Notes: generated by a model not told the origin, from the sequence alone. A stretch of 64,000 nucleotides of DNA from Rhabdophis nuchalis (GCA_039707465.1 CM077644.1:214333962-214397961); one strand, 5' to 3'. Positions 1 through 13,230 are shown, counted from the first letter of the stretch. Numbers and translations are program-made.

Positions 1-1700
1 TGAATTCAACTTCAACTTTTGGATCTGGAAGACAATATATATTATCCTTTGCCTTACGGCAGCAAAATATTTGGGCAAGCCCTGGGTTGAAATGATAGCT
101 AGTGTTATAAACAGAGAGAGAGAGATAAAAATACAGTATAAAGAAAGAGCATCTCAGCAACTTTAAACAGTACGGACTTCAATTCTCAGAATTTCCCAGT
201 CAGTTTAAGTTCATACAACTTAAAATTGCTGAGATTGAGAAACACTTTGGGTACCTTTCAGATATGTTGACTTCAATTCCCAGAATTCACCAGCCAGATT
301 GCTGCTGCTAACAAAATAGTACAATTCTTCACATTGGAGTAACCCAGTTTGGGATAAAGTGCCCGGGTTTAGGGAAGAAGGCTGTTTTTTTAGCAGATTT
401 TCCCAGAATAAGTGACTGATGAGTAGGCATGAACTTCTGTGTAAAAATAGACAAACCAATCCATGTGCTAACATTTTGTTTTATGTATTTTATCATAAAG
501 CTATCATGTGCCAATTGTGCAGTCTAGATTTGACCTGCTCATGACCTAAAGGACAGAATTATATACTCCTTTCTTCGCAATTGCAAGTTAATCAGATTAT
601 CTATATTTTATTTATTTGTTCTACAGATTACATGTTGAATAAAACAGCTCTTGTGGCTTGTGCTGGATATGAGATTATTCCATTGTTTTTCTTTTGCAGT
701 GTATTAGTATGCTACATTTCTCAAAACTAAATCCAATTAATCCCAAGGTACTTCCTATAATTGAAAAGTCTGATAAAACAAGTAAAAATGCATCCTAGAA
801 AATCTTGGAGGGAATCAAGTGAGTGTTTGCATGCAAGCATTTTAAAACACTTGATATTTTTAAATGAAGTTGCATCTCAACCCAAAAATCAATACTTATT
901 TCAAAGATCAAGAGATGTTTTTCTTTTAGCTTTACAGCTAACACTTGGAATTAGGATACTAATCTCTACTAATCTGAAAGTATTTAAGATTATTTGGGAA
1001 TAAACATGAATAGAAAATAGAAAATGATTTAATGTCTCAGGCCATCATTGTGTGCACAAAACAGTTAGTGAATAGAATTTGCTTAATACAAATTGACATA
1101 TAAACCAGAAAGAGTGAGCTTAATTACAAAGCAGCTTTCCGCTCAGTTTCTTGATTTATGTAGGTGGCGTGATTTCTTATAGCCTACAATAGTTCTAATT
1201 ATTGAATTACAATTATTATAATTATTATAATTATACAATAATTCTAATCATAATAATAATATATTAGGAAAAATGGTAATTCAGCAGCAGGCATAAGGTT
1301 TGCTTCATTTTATTTACAGTCACAAGATCAGCACTCTCAAACATGCATGTATTGTAAGATTCAAAATTAAACTTGAATTAAAAGTGATTGGACCCATCCA
1401 GAGATTCCATTCAACACTGAAAATTCATAAACACATGACAATAACAAACTGTAACCCAAAGCCTAGCAAGCTTAGGTGTGTTATAAAAAGCATTTGGGAC
1501 AATTCCTAGTTTTTTATATGTATAGGAATAATCCTCTCACCATCTCCATACAGCAAAAGAGTTAAAATTTTGCTATTGAAAACTAAAGAAAGGTGGAATC
1601 CAAATCTCAAATTCAAAGAAAAAAGTGTTTTTTAAACATTGTTGACATGTAACAATTGTGCACAATATAGACTTGATTCATGAAAAAATTACTCCCAGTA
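1..1700. other. AT-rich unique sequence, no gene
   Basis: No coding signature or recognisable repeat across most of this stretch; the ORFs are short and unlike known proteins. Around 183-345 there is a degenerate 'cttcaattcccagaattc' core like that of the foldback hAT elements further on, so an old copy may lie here. 1200-1262 is an ATT/AAT-rich simple tract. Confidence 0.5.
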
Positions 1701-1707
1701 ATGAGAA

Positions 1708-1850
1708 TAATATTTATTTTATTTATTTTTATTTTATTAAATTTATACCCCGCCCTTCTCCTTGTTAGGACCCAGGGCGGCGCACAGGCACTATATAAAA
1801 CCATAAATACAATATACATCAATTAAAAATATATTAAATTAATTAAATTA
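1708..1850 (-). mobile_element. L2-like LINE 3' tail fragment
   Basis: Read on the minus strand this carries the tail motif 'cgccgccctgggtcc' followed by a 'gggcggggtataaat' stretch and an (AAAT)n end. The same tail follows recognisable LINE coding sequence at 34736 and 62908. Only the 3'UTR is present, as expected for strong 5' truncation during target-primed insertion. Confidence 0.65.
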
Positions 1851-2150
1851 CTTAATACATGTTGCTTAAATTACTTAATACATGTTGCAGTAACTAAAAA
1901 TGGTTTTCTATCAATCTGTGTGTTTGGTCCTGTAGTGGAAAAAATGCATTATCAAATAATAAAAATATGAAGAATTTCTATTTTTAAAGATACCTTTGCT
2001 GAAACCAAAAACAAATGGAATTCATATTAAGTCAACAGGAATTTGATATCATACAATGTTGAGTGATAAGTGACCTTATCGCTTTTATAATCTGATTGGG
2101 AGATACACTTTGAGTTTGTTATAAGATGGATATAAATATATCGATACTGG

Positions 2151-2257
<107 letters not shown>

Positions 2258-2699
2258 ATTTATCCTGTCAAATAGATCCATAAGAAGATGTTGAATTAAT
2301 CATATTATGTCATACTTTCAGCAGACAATAAACTATTCAGAAGACGTTCATTCCAGGTAAACATTTCATTTTTAAAAATTCATATTTATATAATTTGGGT
2401 TCTCACTTAGTGTTACTCCATCCTTTAGTAGGGACCTGGTTCCTTCATAGATGTCTGTCTTCCAACATCAAGTCTTCTACTCAAATGGGCATAGATATCT
2501 TGGACTAGAACCCACCATGTTTTTTCCCTCCTCCCCATAATGTTTGTTCTTACAGATCAATTTTGATTATAGTCATGGCAACCATCATGATAAGCAGAAA
2601 TAGGAGAGGCTTATTAAAATACTAGAGGCAGGAGCCTACGTGCAAACTATGTGCTAGAGCCTCAGATGGAAAAACTGTAAGATAGTGAATTCTCTAGAG

Positions 2700-2834
2700 C
2701 AGGGGTCTGCAAAGTTGGCTCTTTTAAGACTGGTGGACTTCAACTCCCAGAGTTCCCCAGCCAGCATAGCTGGCTGGGGAATTCTGGGAGTTGAAGTCCA
2801 CCAGTCTTAAAAGAGCCGACTTTGCAGACCCCTG
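2700..2834. mobile_element. Foldback hAT MITE with perfect 8-bp TSD
   Basis: A 135-bp near-perfect palindrome starting 'caggggtctgcaaa' and ending with its complement. It is flanked by exact 8-bp duplications, ctctagag at 2692-2699 and 2835-2842. The CAGGGG terminus and 8-bp duplication are hAT superfamily signatures. No transposase is encoded, so it was moved in trans. The transcript could fold into one long hairpin. Confidence 0.92.
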
Positions 2835-2842
2835 CTCTAGAG

Positions 2843-3483
2843 AAACAATGAAAGATTTCATTGTCTAGTCACACTGGAATGCCATGTACAATCATGGAGG
2901 AAAAGAGTTGCTTGAGAAGTGGGAACATTTATTGAATTTTACATAATGCAGTCTTTGGCTATTAGAAGACAAGTGTTATATTTGAATATGGCCTGAATTT
3001 AAACAGTATTTGAGTCCAAATCCCATTTAAAGAGCAAGAATCTTTCATACAGACAACAGAGGATTTGAAGTTGGCATTAAAGCAGTGATTGGAAAGCTCT
3101 TATGAATATTTTATGGAAAAAAGAAAAACATAAATTTGTGATTTATGGATTTGATGACTAGAAAGGATAGATAATGGAAAGAAAGAAATTTAGTTGAACT
3201 TTTAGAAAGAGAAAACAAAATGTAAATATATTTGTAACTGCTTTTAAAAATATTGGAAGCTGCTTCTTCATAATTTTTTCTTTTCTTTTTTCTTCTCGAT
3301 TTCTTTTTCTAGACTTTTTTGTTACTTATTACTTTACACTCTGCTTATTTCTTTCAAAAATTGTATTTTTTTCTCTTAAAATCTTTAAATAATAATAATA
3401 TAATGAATATAATATAGTTCAGTATAGTGTAACAGCATAATATAATAAATATAACATAATCAGTATAATAATAACATGTAATA
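2843..3483. other. Unique non-coding sequence
   Basis: AT-rich with pyrimidine-rich (about 3280-3370) and ATA-rich (about 3388-3480) patches. No coding or repeat signature recognised. Confidence 0.4.
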
Positions 3484-3830
3484 ACAATAGAAATAGCAAT
3501 TGCACTTCGACTTATATACCATTCCACAGTACTTTACAGCAGGGGTCCCCAACCTTTGCAACTTTAAGTCTGAAGGACTTCAGTTCCCAGAATTCTCCAG
3601 CCAGCAAAGCTGGCTGGAGAAGTCTGAGAGCTGAAGTCCTTCAGACTTAAAGTTGCAAAGGTTGGGGACCCCTGCTTTACAGCACTCTCTAGGTGGTTAA
3701 CAGAATCAGCATATTGCTCCCAACAATCTGGTCTTCATTTAACTGATCTCGGAAGGATGGAAGGCTGAGTCAATCTTGAGCCAGTCAGAATCAAACACCT
3801 GGCTGTGAGTAGATTTAGCCTGCAATACTG
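3484..3830 (-). mobile_element. tRNA-derived SINE (ATTGCT-tailed), split by a hAT
   Basis: On the minus strand the order is a degraded tRNA-like head (about 3830), a body with 'ctcagccttccatcctt', and the tail 'aagtgcaattgctatttc'. The same family is seen at 24472, 29330, 55443 and 57137. A 135-bp hAT MITE (3540-3674) interrupts it and duplicates SINE sequence ctttacag, so the SINE is the older element. Confidence 0.75.
3540..3674. mobile_element. Foldback hAT MITE inserted in a SINE
   Basis: A 135-bp palindromic element, 'caggggtccccaaccttt' to its complement, with exact 8-bp duplications ctttacag at 3532-3539 and 3675-3682. Same length and layout as the copies at 2700 and 55168. Non-autonomous. 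Confidence 0.93.
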
Positions 3831-4937
3831 CATTTTAAGTCTTTCCTATTTCCCACTAAGCAAAGTTCTAGACCTGCTTAGAATGTACAATACCTTAATG
3901 TGGTCTACCTAAGAATAACAGTTTCTTCAAGGCTTCCTTTCACATAGTAAAAACAAAACATTCACTCATATCTAAAATGCCTGTTCTATTCTCTTAGGCT
4001 CATGTCTCTTCATATTAATAACTACTTAGCCAAAAGCTGGGAGTGGCTGCCTTCCATATAAAAACATGCATTAGCATGCAGATGGAAAATTTATGTGCCA
4101 GCAGAAGCATTCATTATTTGCTCTCATTATTTTGTGGCTTATCAAGAATAATGAATCATCAAACTGAACTGGCTCATACATCAATCTTTATTTGCATAAA
4201 CTGTATGCTAATAAATTAATGTAGCTGAACAAGTATGTAAAAGCTTTATGTAAAGCAAAGAATTCTGAGATGACAAGAAGCCTCATTTATTGATTATACA
4301 AAACTTTCAGTTCTATTATCAGTAAGTTAATGAGTAACATTTAGAATTAATATTGTACAGAAAATTTCCCTGCATTTTTAATGTTGGATGAAATAGAATT
4401 TGCATTCAAAATCCCTTTCAAAGGAGAAAAGGCAGTTAGTTAAATTCTCATGGGTGATGCATAATGATTTTCAACTTACTTAGTTACTAGGTGGCCCAGA
4501 GGTGTATTTGAAGGTCCTGCCTTTCATAGTGAAGTCACCTCTCTAGCAGCTCTTTCTTTCAGATCTCAGCCTTCAGTTTAATCCCAAGGAATATATTAGA
4601 AATGTGCACACTTCCTAAATGATTCAGAAGGGTTTTGAGGCAATTCTTCCCTGCTACTCAATAAACAACCTTTTCTTCATGATTGTTAAGTGACTGAAAA
4701 AATATGCTACTACAGGTAGTGTATTTAAAACTGTCCAGTCTTTAAAGTTATATAACTCTTAAAGCAGCCACAATCTGATCCAGGCCTGATTTACTACGTA
4801 CCCTTAAGATACTGTTGAACTTAAAATCCAAAGAACTTCCTTGTCATCATTTTTGAAGTATGCTCAACCCTAGAGAGCTTCATTTTTTTTTTCCTATTGG
4901 ACTTTTTCAATTTTGGAATTCTGGAACACAAAGGAGG
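3831..4937. other. Unique AT-rich sequence, possible conserved non-coding DNA
   Basis: No repeat or coding signal recognised. 4060-4260 is dense in homeodomain-like TAAT cores and includes an octamer-like 'atttgcat' near 4190. That composition occurs in regulatory deserts around developmental genes, but by eye it is only suggestive. Confidence 0.3.
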
Positions 4938-4945
4938 CTTCAAAG

Positions 4946-5125
4946 CAGCAGTGAAATTCACTTACCTTCCCTACCAGTTTGCAAATGTGAGTTCGTGCAC
5001 ATGAGCACCGCCTTCTGTGCATGCACAGTGCTCACATATTACATTGGGGTGAGTGGGCGGAGCCTCCCACAGCCGCCGCTACCAGTTCACCCGAACCAGA
5101 GAGAACTGACTGAATACCATCTCTC
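4946..5125. mobile_element. hAT MITE (CAGnGGTG...accatctct type)
   Basis: Flanked by exact 8-bp duplications cttcaaag (4938-4945 and 5126-5133). Internal 'accagttcacccgaacc' and 'gggcggagcctcc' are shared with the copy at 22909. It has lost the terminal G at its right end. Non-coding. Confidence 0.88.
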
Positions 5126-5248
5126 CTTCAAAGAGACAAAAAGATACATAACAGAACACAATAAAGCACCTTCTCCATTGTCTAACAATAAAATAGGTTT
5201 ACAAAGACCACCCATCAAAATTCAAGAGAAACTTTCAAACATTTAGAA

Positions 5249-5519
5249 CAGGGATAATAGTCAACCTTTTTATACCCACTGCTCACTTTTGTATCTGTTA
5301 GTAGTAAAATTTTCTAGCCGTTCACCAGTTCCACAGTAATGGTGATTTTATGAAAACCTAATGAAAATGTTTTTAAATAATGCTATGATTTTTTTAAAAA
5401 GTCAATTAATTTTTTTAAAAAAATGGAAAGTGCTTTAGTATCAGACAAAACCCCTACCGCCCACCATGAAAGCTGGAACGCCTACTAGTGGGTGGTAGGG
5501 ACCAGTTTGACTACCACTG
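5249..5519. mobile_element. hAT MITE with 8-bp TSD
   Basis: Begins 'cagggataatagtcaac' and ends 'gactaccactg'; exact duplications atttagaa at 5241-5248 and 5520-5527. Contains an internal 'cccctaccgcccacca' segment facing 'tgggtggtaggga'. Non-autonomous. Confidence 0.88.
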
Positions 5520-5527
5520 ATTTAGAA

Positions 5528-7137
5528 TAAGATAGAAAAGCAGAAAACTTCTGATAAAAGATTTTTGCAGCAGCAAAGCAGAATGCTGCTCAGGATCAAT
5601 TATGGCAGATTAAAGGAGACAGATTTATCTCCTTTAGATTTGAAATTGTTGGAGAAGCAGTTATTGAAGAAATCCACCTGAAGAAACCCATCTGAAGAAA
5701 CCCAGAGGGGAGAATCTCAAGGGACCCCATCATCAAAACCCAGGGAATTCATTTCTCCAATTTGTATCACCCTAGATGGGGGGAGGGGGGGTAATGAAAT
5801 GAGTGCTGTGATGTCACGATGTAAGTTCTATCTCTTTCTACATGTAGCCATGGATTTTGCTTTCTGACAACAAATAGAACACTCAATGTCACTCATATTC
5901 ATTTATCAGTCTATTCTATCCTGCTTTAGCATGTACCTGCTCTTTTTAAAATTAACATTATTTAAAAATAAATATATTGCAAACAAAACAAGTGGATGTT
6001 GTGGAGGTGCTTCCCTTAAGGTAGATATTTATCCTAATGTGTATTTTAAACACTTCTGGTACCATTTTCTAAGCCATGAAACGGCCATATGTGGAAAAGT
6101 AAAAAAATCCTAAGTTTGTATATAAACTAGTAGTGCCTATAAAATCACTACATAGTGTACTTCACAAAAAACAGATTGTTAGGCATCTCTATCAGAAACT
6201 CAAATTTATGGGAAAATACATTTATTCATATTTAGAATAATACATTCCATTGAAGATTTATTTATTCATTCACTCAGTGTATGCTGCAGCTTTTAAAGAT
6301 ATCTCTTACTTTTGTACACCTTCCACATCAAATGATGCCCTATTTTCTTTGAAACAGCCTTCTCTGATTCTTCACTGGGACATTGGCCTACATATCCTAA
6401 ATCAAGAACATGTCAACTCTCCCACTCAATCACCTAGCAAAGAAAGACTCCTAGCCATTTATAGTTTTATAGTTTAGTCTGTCAAGAGTATAGTTTACTG
6501 AAGCTTAAATGATTACAGAAGTAGCATAAACTGAAGTTCCATCTCATCTCCCCCCACCCCACCCCACCCCGCAAGCATCCTCAGGTTATCTCCAAATGTC
6601 CAAATCTCAGTCCTGAGCTCTGCATATAATTACTTGACCTTGGCTGGCTGGAACTTTTCACATGGCTCAACTGGGGTTCCATTCCCTCTCCCATTTTCCT
6701 TAAATTCCCATCTCCACACACACATCCCATGCTAATGTCAGGCTGTCAGCTCATGAAGCTTGAATAGCTGAGATTCAGCCATGACAGCACCACTTTTGAT
6801 TGTACACTATTGAGAATTTTATGAACCAAAAAACAACAACAAATAATTCTTCCTGGGTTGCTTAATGCTAATGCAGACCAGATATCTCACTATAGGAAGA
6901 GATTGCAAATTATTATTATTTTAAATGCCATAGCATACAGTATAACACAAAGGGAATAATTCTATAAGCGATTTGATATGATCTGACATAAAACTCACTT
7001 TTCAGGAGTGGATTGCTCAGACACTCAATTGTAAGTCATCAAGTCAAGTTGATTTGCATATTTTTATTTCTTTTGTTTCTTTTATTATTACTTTTGGAGT
7101 TGTTAAATAGCTCAAAGTTGTCTTTCATTTAGGCACT
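5528..7137. other. Unique non-coding sequence
   Basis: No recognisable repeat or coding exon. Simple tracts: a G-run near 5778 and an (ACCCC)n patch near 6550-6572. ORFs here have no family resemblance. Confidence 0.4.
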
Positions 7138-7145
7138 GCTTAGAA

Positions 7146-7559
7146 CAGGGATGTCAAACTCAAGGCCCAGGGGCCAGATCCAGCCCACCTGGTGCTTAGA
7201 TCTAGTCCATAGGGCCACCCTGGAAACAGCAAAGGACCAGCCCACCGTGCCGCTACCAGCAAAAATGGGCTCCCAAGTACCGTTTTTGGCTGTGACAGCT
7301 TCCTGCAATCCTCTGCCAGTGAAAATGGAGCTTGGCCATTTTCGCTGGCAGAAGGTTGCAGGAGGCCATTGCAGCCAAAAACACAGCTTGGGAGGGAGCC
7401 TGTTTTTGCTGACAGAACGCTCAGGCCACCGACGGTAGCCCCAACATGAGTGACGTCGAGCTGGCCATGGCCACCCTGACCACGCCCCCTGCCCCCCCCC
7501 CCCAAGGTCAAACACAACCCTGATGTTGGTCCTCAGCGAAATCGAATTTTACACCCCTG
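7146..7559. mobile_element. hAT non-autonomous element, GC-richer than flanks
   Basis: Starts 'cagggatgtcaaactcaagg' and ends 'ttttacacccctg'; duplications gcttagaa / gcttagac match 7 of 8. The interior has mirrored segments 'ttttgctggcag' and 'ccattttcgctggcag', so it is partly foldback. The ORFs on both strands are shadows. Confidence 0.82.
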
Positions 7560-7567
7560 GCTTAGAC

Positions 7568-8469
7568 TAAAAAGAGTGTCTGCAGTTATTGGATTCAGTA
7601 TTCTTAAACTACTGCAGTAGAGTAACAATTTTTCTCCAGGATGTCAGTTCTTAACATCATTTGCTATATTTAACATACATTCACCTTTAAAACTATATCA
7701 ATGCACTCATGGTAGCAAGTAATAATAAATGTGAATTTACTACAATGGCAAATAGTGGTCATTGTTGCAGTAACAAATACTGATTATGCAATGTTTCGTG
7801 CTATCTTTTCCATGCAATCAGGTCTAAATTCAACAAAAATATGATGCTGTTTTGTTTTATTTTTCTGAGCCAAAATTCTGTCTCATGCCAAGAAAGAATT
7901 TCAAGAAAATTGAAAGTACTGAATGCAATTTCAAAGAAATATGTTACCTGAAATATCAGACTGAGTGTTGCCACCATACGTATTGGGATAAGAAAATCAG
8001 TTTTTCATTTGTGGTTAAACAGATTTCAGTCTTGTCAACTGATTTATCTACAAGAATTTCATGGAATTAAATTGAAGCTTTGGACACTGACGGTGGAATA
8101 GAATGTGCTGTTCTAATATGGGATAATGCCTCCCCTGGGCACAGGTCAATGCTTTATAAATGATTTTAGCAGAAGTTTTTTGCACATTCTCATTTTCTTT
8201 AGAACATCTTTCTATTCAAGTTCCTAGATCTGTAGCCCATTTTGATAAATGTCTTCAAGAATTGTTCCTGGATGATTGCAACCTACATTTTCCAAGTAGA
8301 AGAACTTTGAGAAACATGTCAGATTTTTTTTGGTCTTTAAATACACCATTTTTCACAAGAAGTTGTGTACTTCCCAGTACCATTAAGTCCTAATCAACAT
8401 TATATAAAACAGCCAATCATTTGTAAGTCCATATAGTTTTAGATTTTTAGGTTTCAGACTGTTTTTATT
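7568..8469. other. Unique AT-rich sequence
   Basis: Nothing recognised on either strand. Confidence 0.4.
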
Positions 8470-8654
8470 CTGCCTTTATTGTTTTTGTAAATAACTCCAA
8501 ACAGTAAACATATCTACTAATCCTTCCTCTACTTATTTTTCCCACAACAACCCTGTAAGATGAGTTGGGCTGAGAGTGACTGGCCCAAGGTTACTGAACT
8601 AGACAGAACTAGAACCCAGACTTTCCTGGCTTCTAGTCTTGACCAAACTGGCTC
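8470..8654 (-). mobile_element. MIR/CORE-like tRNA-derived SINE
   Basis: On the minus strand it opens with 'gagccagtttggtcaagac' (tRNA-like head) and continues with 'ccttgggccagtcactctc' and 'cagggttgttgtggg', which resembles the CORE region of MIR-type SINEs. The same head is seen at 35243 and 59325. Confidence 0.6.
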
Positions 8655-11600
8655 ATATAATCTGCTTCTATGGTTTAGTAACTGACTTACATGACACAAC
8701 TGACATTCTCTGTTGGAAGACTGTCTCCTCCAAACAGGTGAGGATAGACTTCCTGGCCTTCCATCATCTTCCATCTCTTCTTCTTCATTATATTGTTTTT
8801 ATTATTGATACCTTTACATCATCTGGAATGCCTTTGAATTAAGGCTGTAGATAAATCCCATAAATAACTAAAATCAGTATACAAACATTCAGAAATGACC
8901 AAAATGATTCTCTTGCACAGGAAATAGTCATGCTCCATGAAGCAAGAAACCAAGAAATATGCCATCTGTTGCCTGAAGATCTACCTTTGTATTCACTTTC
9001 TTATCTGTTTTGCTCGTTCTTCCGTGTAACAACTATGTCTATCTCCTGGATTTGCCTTGCCAGGATGATGCACCTGCTTAATACTTCCACATGTCCCCTG
9101 GTGAATCCAGATAATCATGTCTCCTGAAATAAATATGTTGCTCCTTTATTCAGCTTGTTGAAATGATTTGTAACTGAAGAAGAAAAGAGTAACAACAAAA
9201 CAAAGAAATACTATAGAAGCGTCAGCCAATAGTAAAAGCTTCACACTGGCAGGGTAGGGCATATTAAATTTATATGATAAAGTTTGTTCGTTGATTAAAA
9301 AACCTTTGCAAATAGAACATGATATAATGACTTGAGAGCCATTAGAAATTGATGGCTGCTTGGCAAGAAATAGAAATATATACCTTTAGGAATCCATATC
9401 TAGTAGCTTTAGCATATTATTCACCTGTATTCTACTGTACTCTACCTGATGCTGCATGGGAATGCTTGCACTTGTAATTCACCAGCAACTTAATATCTGT
9501 GTAGCCATGCAATAAGAAATCACATCTACTACTACTGATTTGTTGTGAAGTAAACTATCTTATGCAGATCAATTTTAATGCCAAAAATATTTTAGCTATT
9601 ACCAGGAAGAATTAGCAATGATCAAAGAATAATGTAACCCTGAATTAGCAAGTTATTCACTTTATTGAATTCCAACTGCTTCAGAATTTTTGTTTTAGAA
9701 TTCTTAGTTTATGCAAAACACCTGGTGTCACCAGAATATAAAACTGCCTTTGTCTCAATGGCCTTACTTAAGGTTTGGAAGACATGCCCAATGCATACTC
9801 CTAAAAGTGGGTGGGTCAGAAGAGACAGAGAAAGATTAAAACTAAATAAATAATAATAAATAAAACTCACAATTTGGAAGCAACTTTGGAGAGGGTTGTA
9901 GCAGCTTATCCAAAGCTGGGAAGATCACCTTCAATATAAATTTCTAGAATCCGAGTTGCCAAGATAATATACTTTTATTTTTAGTAGATATAGTGCTAGG
10001 TATAAAAAAGCAATAAAACCAGTGTTTATTGAAACTCCTATAATGAACATATACTTTATGAGAGAACCAGAATTGGAAAGAGAATCTCATTATATCAGAT
10101 CCCATGCTGTGCATGTAGAAAAACAGCTTCAGTCCTCTTTAGCTAAATAAAATATTCAAGGTCAGACATCGTAAAGATTTCTTCCTGAGATTTTGGTGAA
10201 CTGCCATCACTTTGAAGACATCCTTGAGTAAAATAATCAACAATCTGAATCAAACCTTTCTGACATACTCCCCCCAAACCTTTTCTATTGAGGCAAGTTT
10301 AATATGTTGAAGAATGCTGTGCGAAGAAATTCTCCTCCATATTTTTTCCAGTTCCTACTTAGTGGGTTCTAAGAAAAAGAAAAATTGCTTTAGGATTTAT
10401 TTATTTTTTCAAAGAAGAATAGAACTTCAGAAAAATGTTCATATCAAAATGAAAATGCATCTATGAATTTAATTTAATTTAATTTTAGTACAGGTATTTT
10501 TGTGTAACTATCCTGTTCTTCACCATAAAATGAGTTCAGTAGTGATCTGTAGACTCCTTGACTTCTCATCTGCCTTTCAATTTCAAAGCAAGCCAAGAGA
10601 CACTAGATTGCTCCATCCTTATAATTAGGAATGTTAAAGTTACCAAAGAAATTTTAAGTGAATTTCTTCTTCCACTGAAAAATCTGTCCACCCATAAATT
10701 TGGTGGAAAATTTGGAAAGTCTGTTTCTATCTAATGTTGAAGTGGCGCTAGGAATATATTCTGAAACATAATGCCATCTCTAGCCCAATATTGTCTAGAC
10801 TGGTTAGTTGCAGCTGTTAGGGTTCCGACCAATGCCCTAATTAAATCATGAGCATCAAGCCAAGCTTCAAAAGAAATCCAGTAATTTATTAGGAGTTTCA
10901 TGTCGTCACAGACCAAGTGAAGCCAACTCTGACCTCACTTAATTCACGCTTTGGCTCTGACCCTGTTTCCCCTCCCCCCAAGGTGTGTCATCAGTCACAT
11001 TCCCCAACGAAGCAATTTTGCAGATTTTAGAAGTCCCTCCTTCCAGCCACTGTGGAGATGACCTTGACGTTGCTTACTGGAATGTGTTTTGTTTTGATTG
11101 AAATGCAAGTTCCTCAATGCAGCTGCAAGGCTCGATTCCCCATCCCTTTGACTATGGCAATTCGAGAGCAGGTCAGGAATGCTTTGCGAGTTGACAGCAG
11201 CATTCAAGCATTCAAGGTCTTCTCCAGTCCTATCTAAAGATGCCAGGGACATCCTAGACTCTTTTCCAAGTATTATCATTTAGATATAGTGCAAGAGGCT
11301 GACACATTCTTGGTAGCATGTCTGGATGCTGAGAACTCAGGCAATTGTTTGCACTGCAGAATGTTTGCTCTGAAAATGGAGGATTATAGTTAGCATTTAA
11401 TAGTAACCCTGACATTGTTTTAATAGAAATGTTTTTTTTAAGAAAAGAAGAAAAGCCCTTGATTGCAGATGGCAAACTTAATCTACTTGATTACGAGATT
11501 CCAACCACAATGTTAATTGCCAAGAGTTTCATGGCTGCCATTAAAATAAATGAGCTAAGTTTTTGCAATGGTTGTCTTTCGAAAAACAGAGTTACCCTAT

Positions 11601-12849
11601 TATCTTATAGTAAGCAGTAGACTGTTACAGAGCAGACATATAATTAAGGCAATAGACATTTTAAAAGGGGAGGAAAAGTGCCCAGAGAATCTCTTGTTTT
11701 CTACCCACAATTCTTCCACAACTGAATTATCTGTCAGACAATCTGATAGGCTGTGCAACATATGGTCAGACCTTTAGATTAACAGGGCTGAAAACAGTCT
11801 GGTCTTTCAAACAGAATTCTGCTATTAAAAGACTCAATGCTTTTTGCACATTAGGGTTAAATTAAATGACTTGAAATAAAATTAGGCTTTAGATACAAGC
11901 CTTCCCTGAACTGCACTTCCATTCATCATCCAAATGGTAACTCTACTGCAAAACAGATTAGTTGTTCATGATTTCAAACTACAGAGAATGGTTATATCAA
12001 TTTGCAATGCATTTCAATTCTAACAACCAAGGAAAAAGATTGCCTAAAATACCAATCGCATTTATCTGTTGCAATAGTTTTGGGAAAGAAAGAAACATGT
12101 GGACTTTAGCTATCTCTAACATGCTTGTTTGGTACGCTGTAAAAAAAAGATAAAATAGTGGCATTAATCAAAGCGTAAACGTCATTGAAAAACCAAAAGT
12201 TTTATAAGTTACTGGAATTTATGTACTATAAGGCACAAGAAAATATAAAAAAGATCTGAGGTGCTGAAAATCAAAAATATCAGATTCTTTGCATTTTCAT
12301 TTAATTCCCACGTGTTTATTCACCTGTTTCTTTCTCATTTCAGTTTTTACAGCCTCCCACTTGGGTAAACCTCTAAGCAGCATCTAAAGACTGAAATCAC
12401 TACAACAAATGAAACAAGATACAAGGAGAATAGTTTGCTGAAGATGAAAGGTGAACCTGGCCTGTGGCAATGAGGATGACACCAAACCAAAAGATGTTTT
12501 TAGGAATCCTCACAGAGGCTTGATCCAAGGATCCATACCTTTTGGTAAGCCAAAAAATATAAATAAAGCCTGATTGCAGCTTAGTGCAATGTATGAACTC
12601 TGACATAAAATGTGTCTAGATGGCAGGTCTTATATCAAGAAACAGAAATGTGGATGCAAATTAGGTTTGCTGAAGCCTTTTGAAACCAATACTTACTCCA
12701 TAATTACATGACAGAGGAGATCATAGTGTCCCTAAGGCTGGTAATACAAAAGTAGGTGTTGTCTGTATTGGTTAATCTCCCCTTGGCAGTATACCAGGTG
12801 TCCAGGCTGATGTGTTTGCTGCATGAGTGCGCACACACACACATACACA
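8655..12849. other. Long unique stretch, no gene recognised
   Basis: About 4.2 kb of AT-rich sequence with no clear repeat or coding exon. 10990-11240 is less AT-rich and more complex than its surroundings, with modest open frames on both strands but no codon pattern or splice context I can support. 12832-12851 is a short CA tract. Confidence 0.4.
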
Positions 12850-12852
12850 CAC

Positions 12853-13078
12853 CAAGTTTCCCCAAAAATAAGACAGGGTCTTATTTCTTTTGAACCCTGA
12901 AATAAGCACTTAACCTTATTTTCGGGAGGTCTTATTATTTTTGAAGTGCAGCAGGGAGCAAGCATGGTCTTTGTTGCAATATTTACAGGGAGGGCTTATT
13001 TTGGGGGGAGGGCTTATTTTAGCACATGTGTTCAAAAGTCCAATTAGGCTTATTATCCAGGGAGGTCTTATCATCAGG
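12853..13078. repeat. Interspersed repeat with internal aataag/cttatt motifs
   Basis: A segment in which 'ccaaaaataagac', 'gtcttatt', 'gggcttatttt' and 'ggaggtcttat' recur in both orientations. It looks like a degenerate MITE or short-unit repeat. I cannot assign a superfamily and see no clean target duplication. Confidence 0.5.
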
Positions 13079-13080
13079 GA

Positions 13081-13230
13081 AACAGAGAATATACATACAT
13101 ACTGTACATACATGCATGCATACATACATAGTATAAATATAGTATGTATCTGTGTGTGTGTATAAACATATACATGTACATATACCTATATGTATATGTG
13201 TGTGGGTGTGTATATATATATATATATAAT
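13081..13230 (+). repeat. Compound TACA/TG/TA microsatellite
   Basis: Runs of 'atacatac', 'gtgtgtgtg' and 'tatatatata' directly abut the preceding repeat. The IYIYIHTHTH-type ORF across it is spurious. Confidence 0.9.

Noticed and set aside
2700..2834. CRISPR-like or microRNA precursor palindrome
   Set aside because: The 8-bp TSD and CAGGGG termini identify a transposon; not an array, and no evidence of processing.
7129..7517. Three overlapping ~100-128 codon ORFs on both strands
   Set aside because: Contained in a non-autonomous hAT element; mirrored open frames are a foldback artefact.
12853..13078. Tandem satellite
   Set aside because: The internal motifs occur in both orientations at irregular spacing; more like a degenerate MITE than a satellite.
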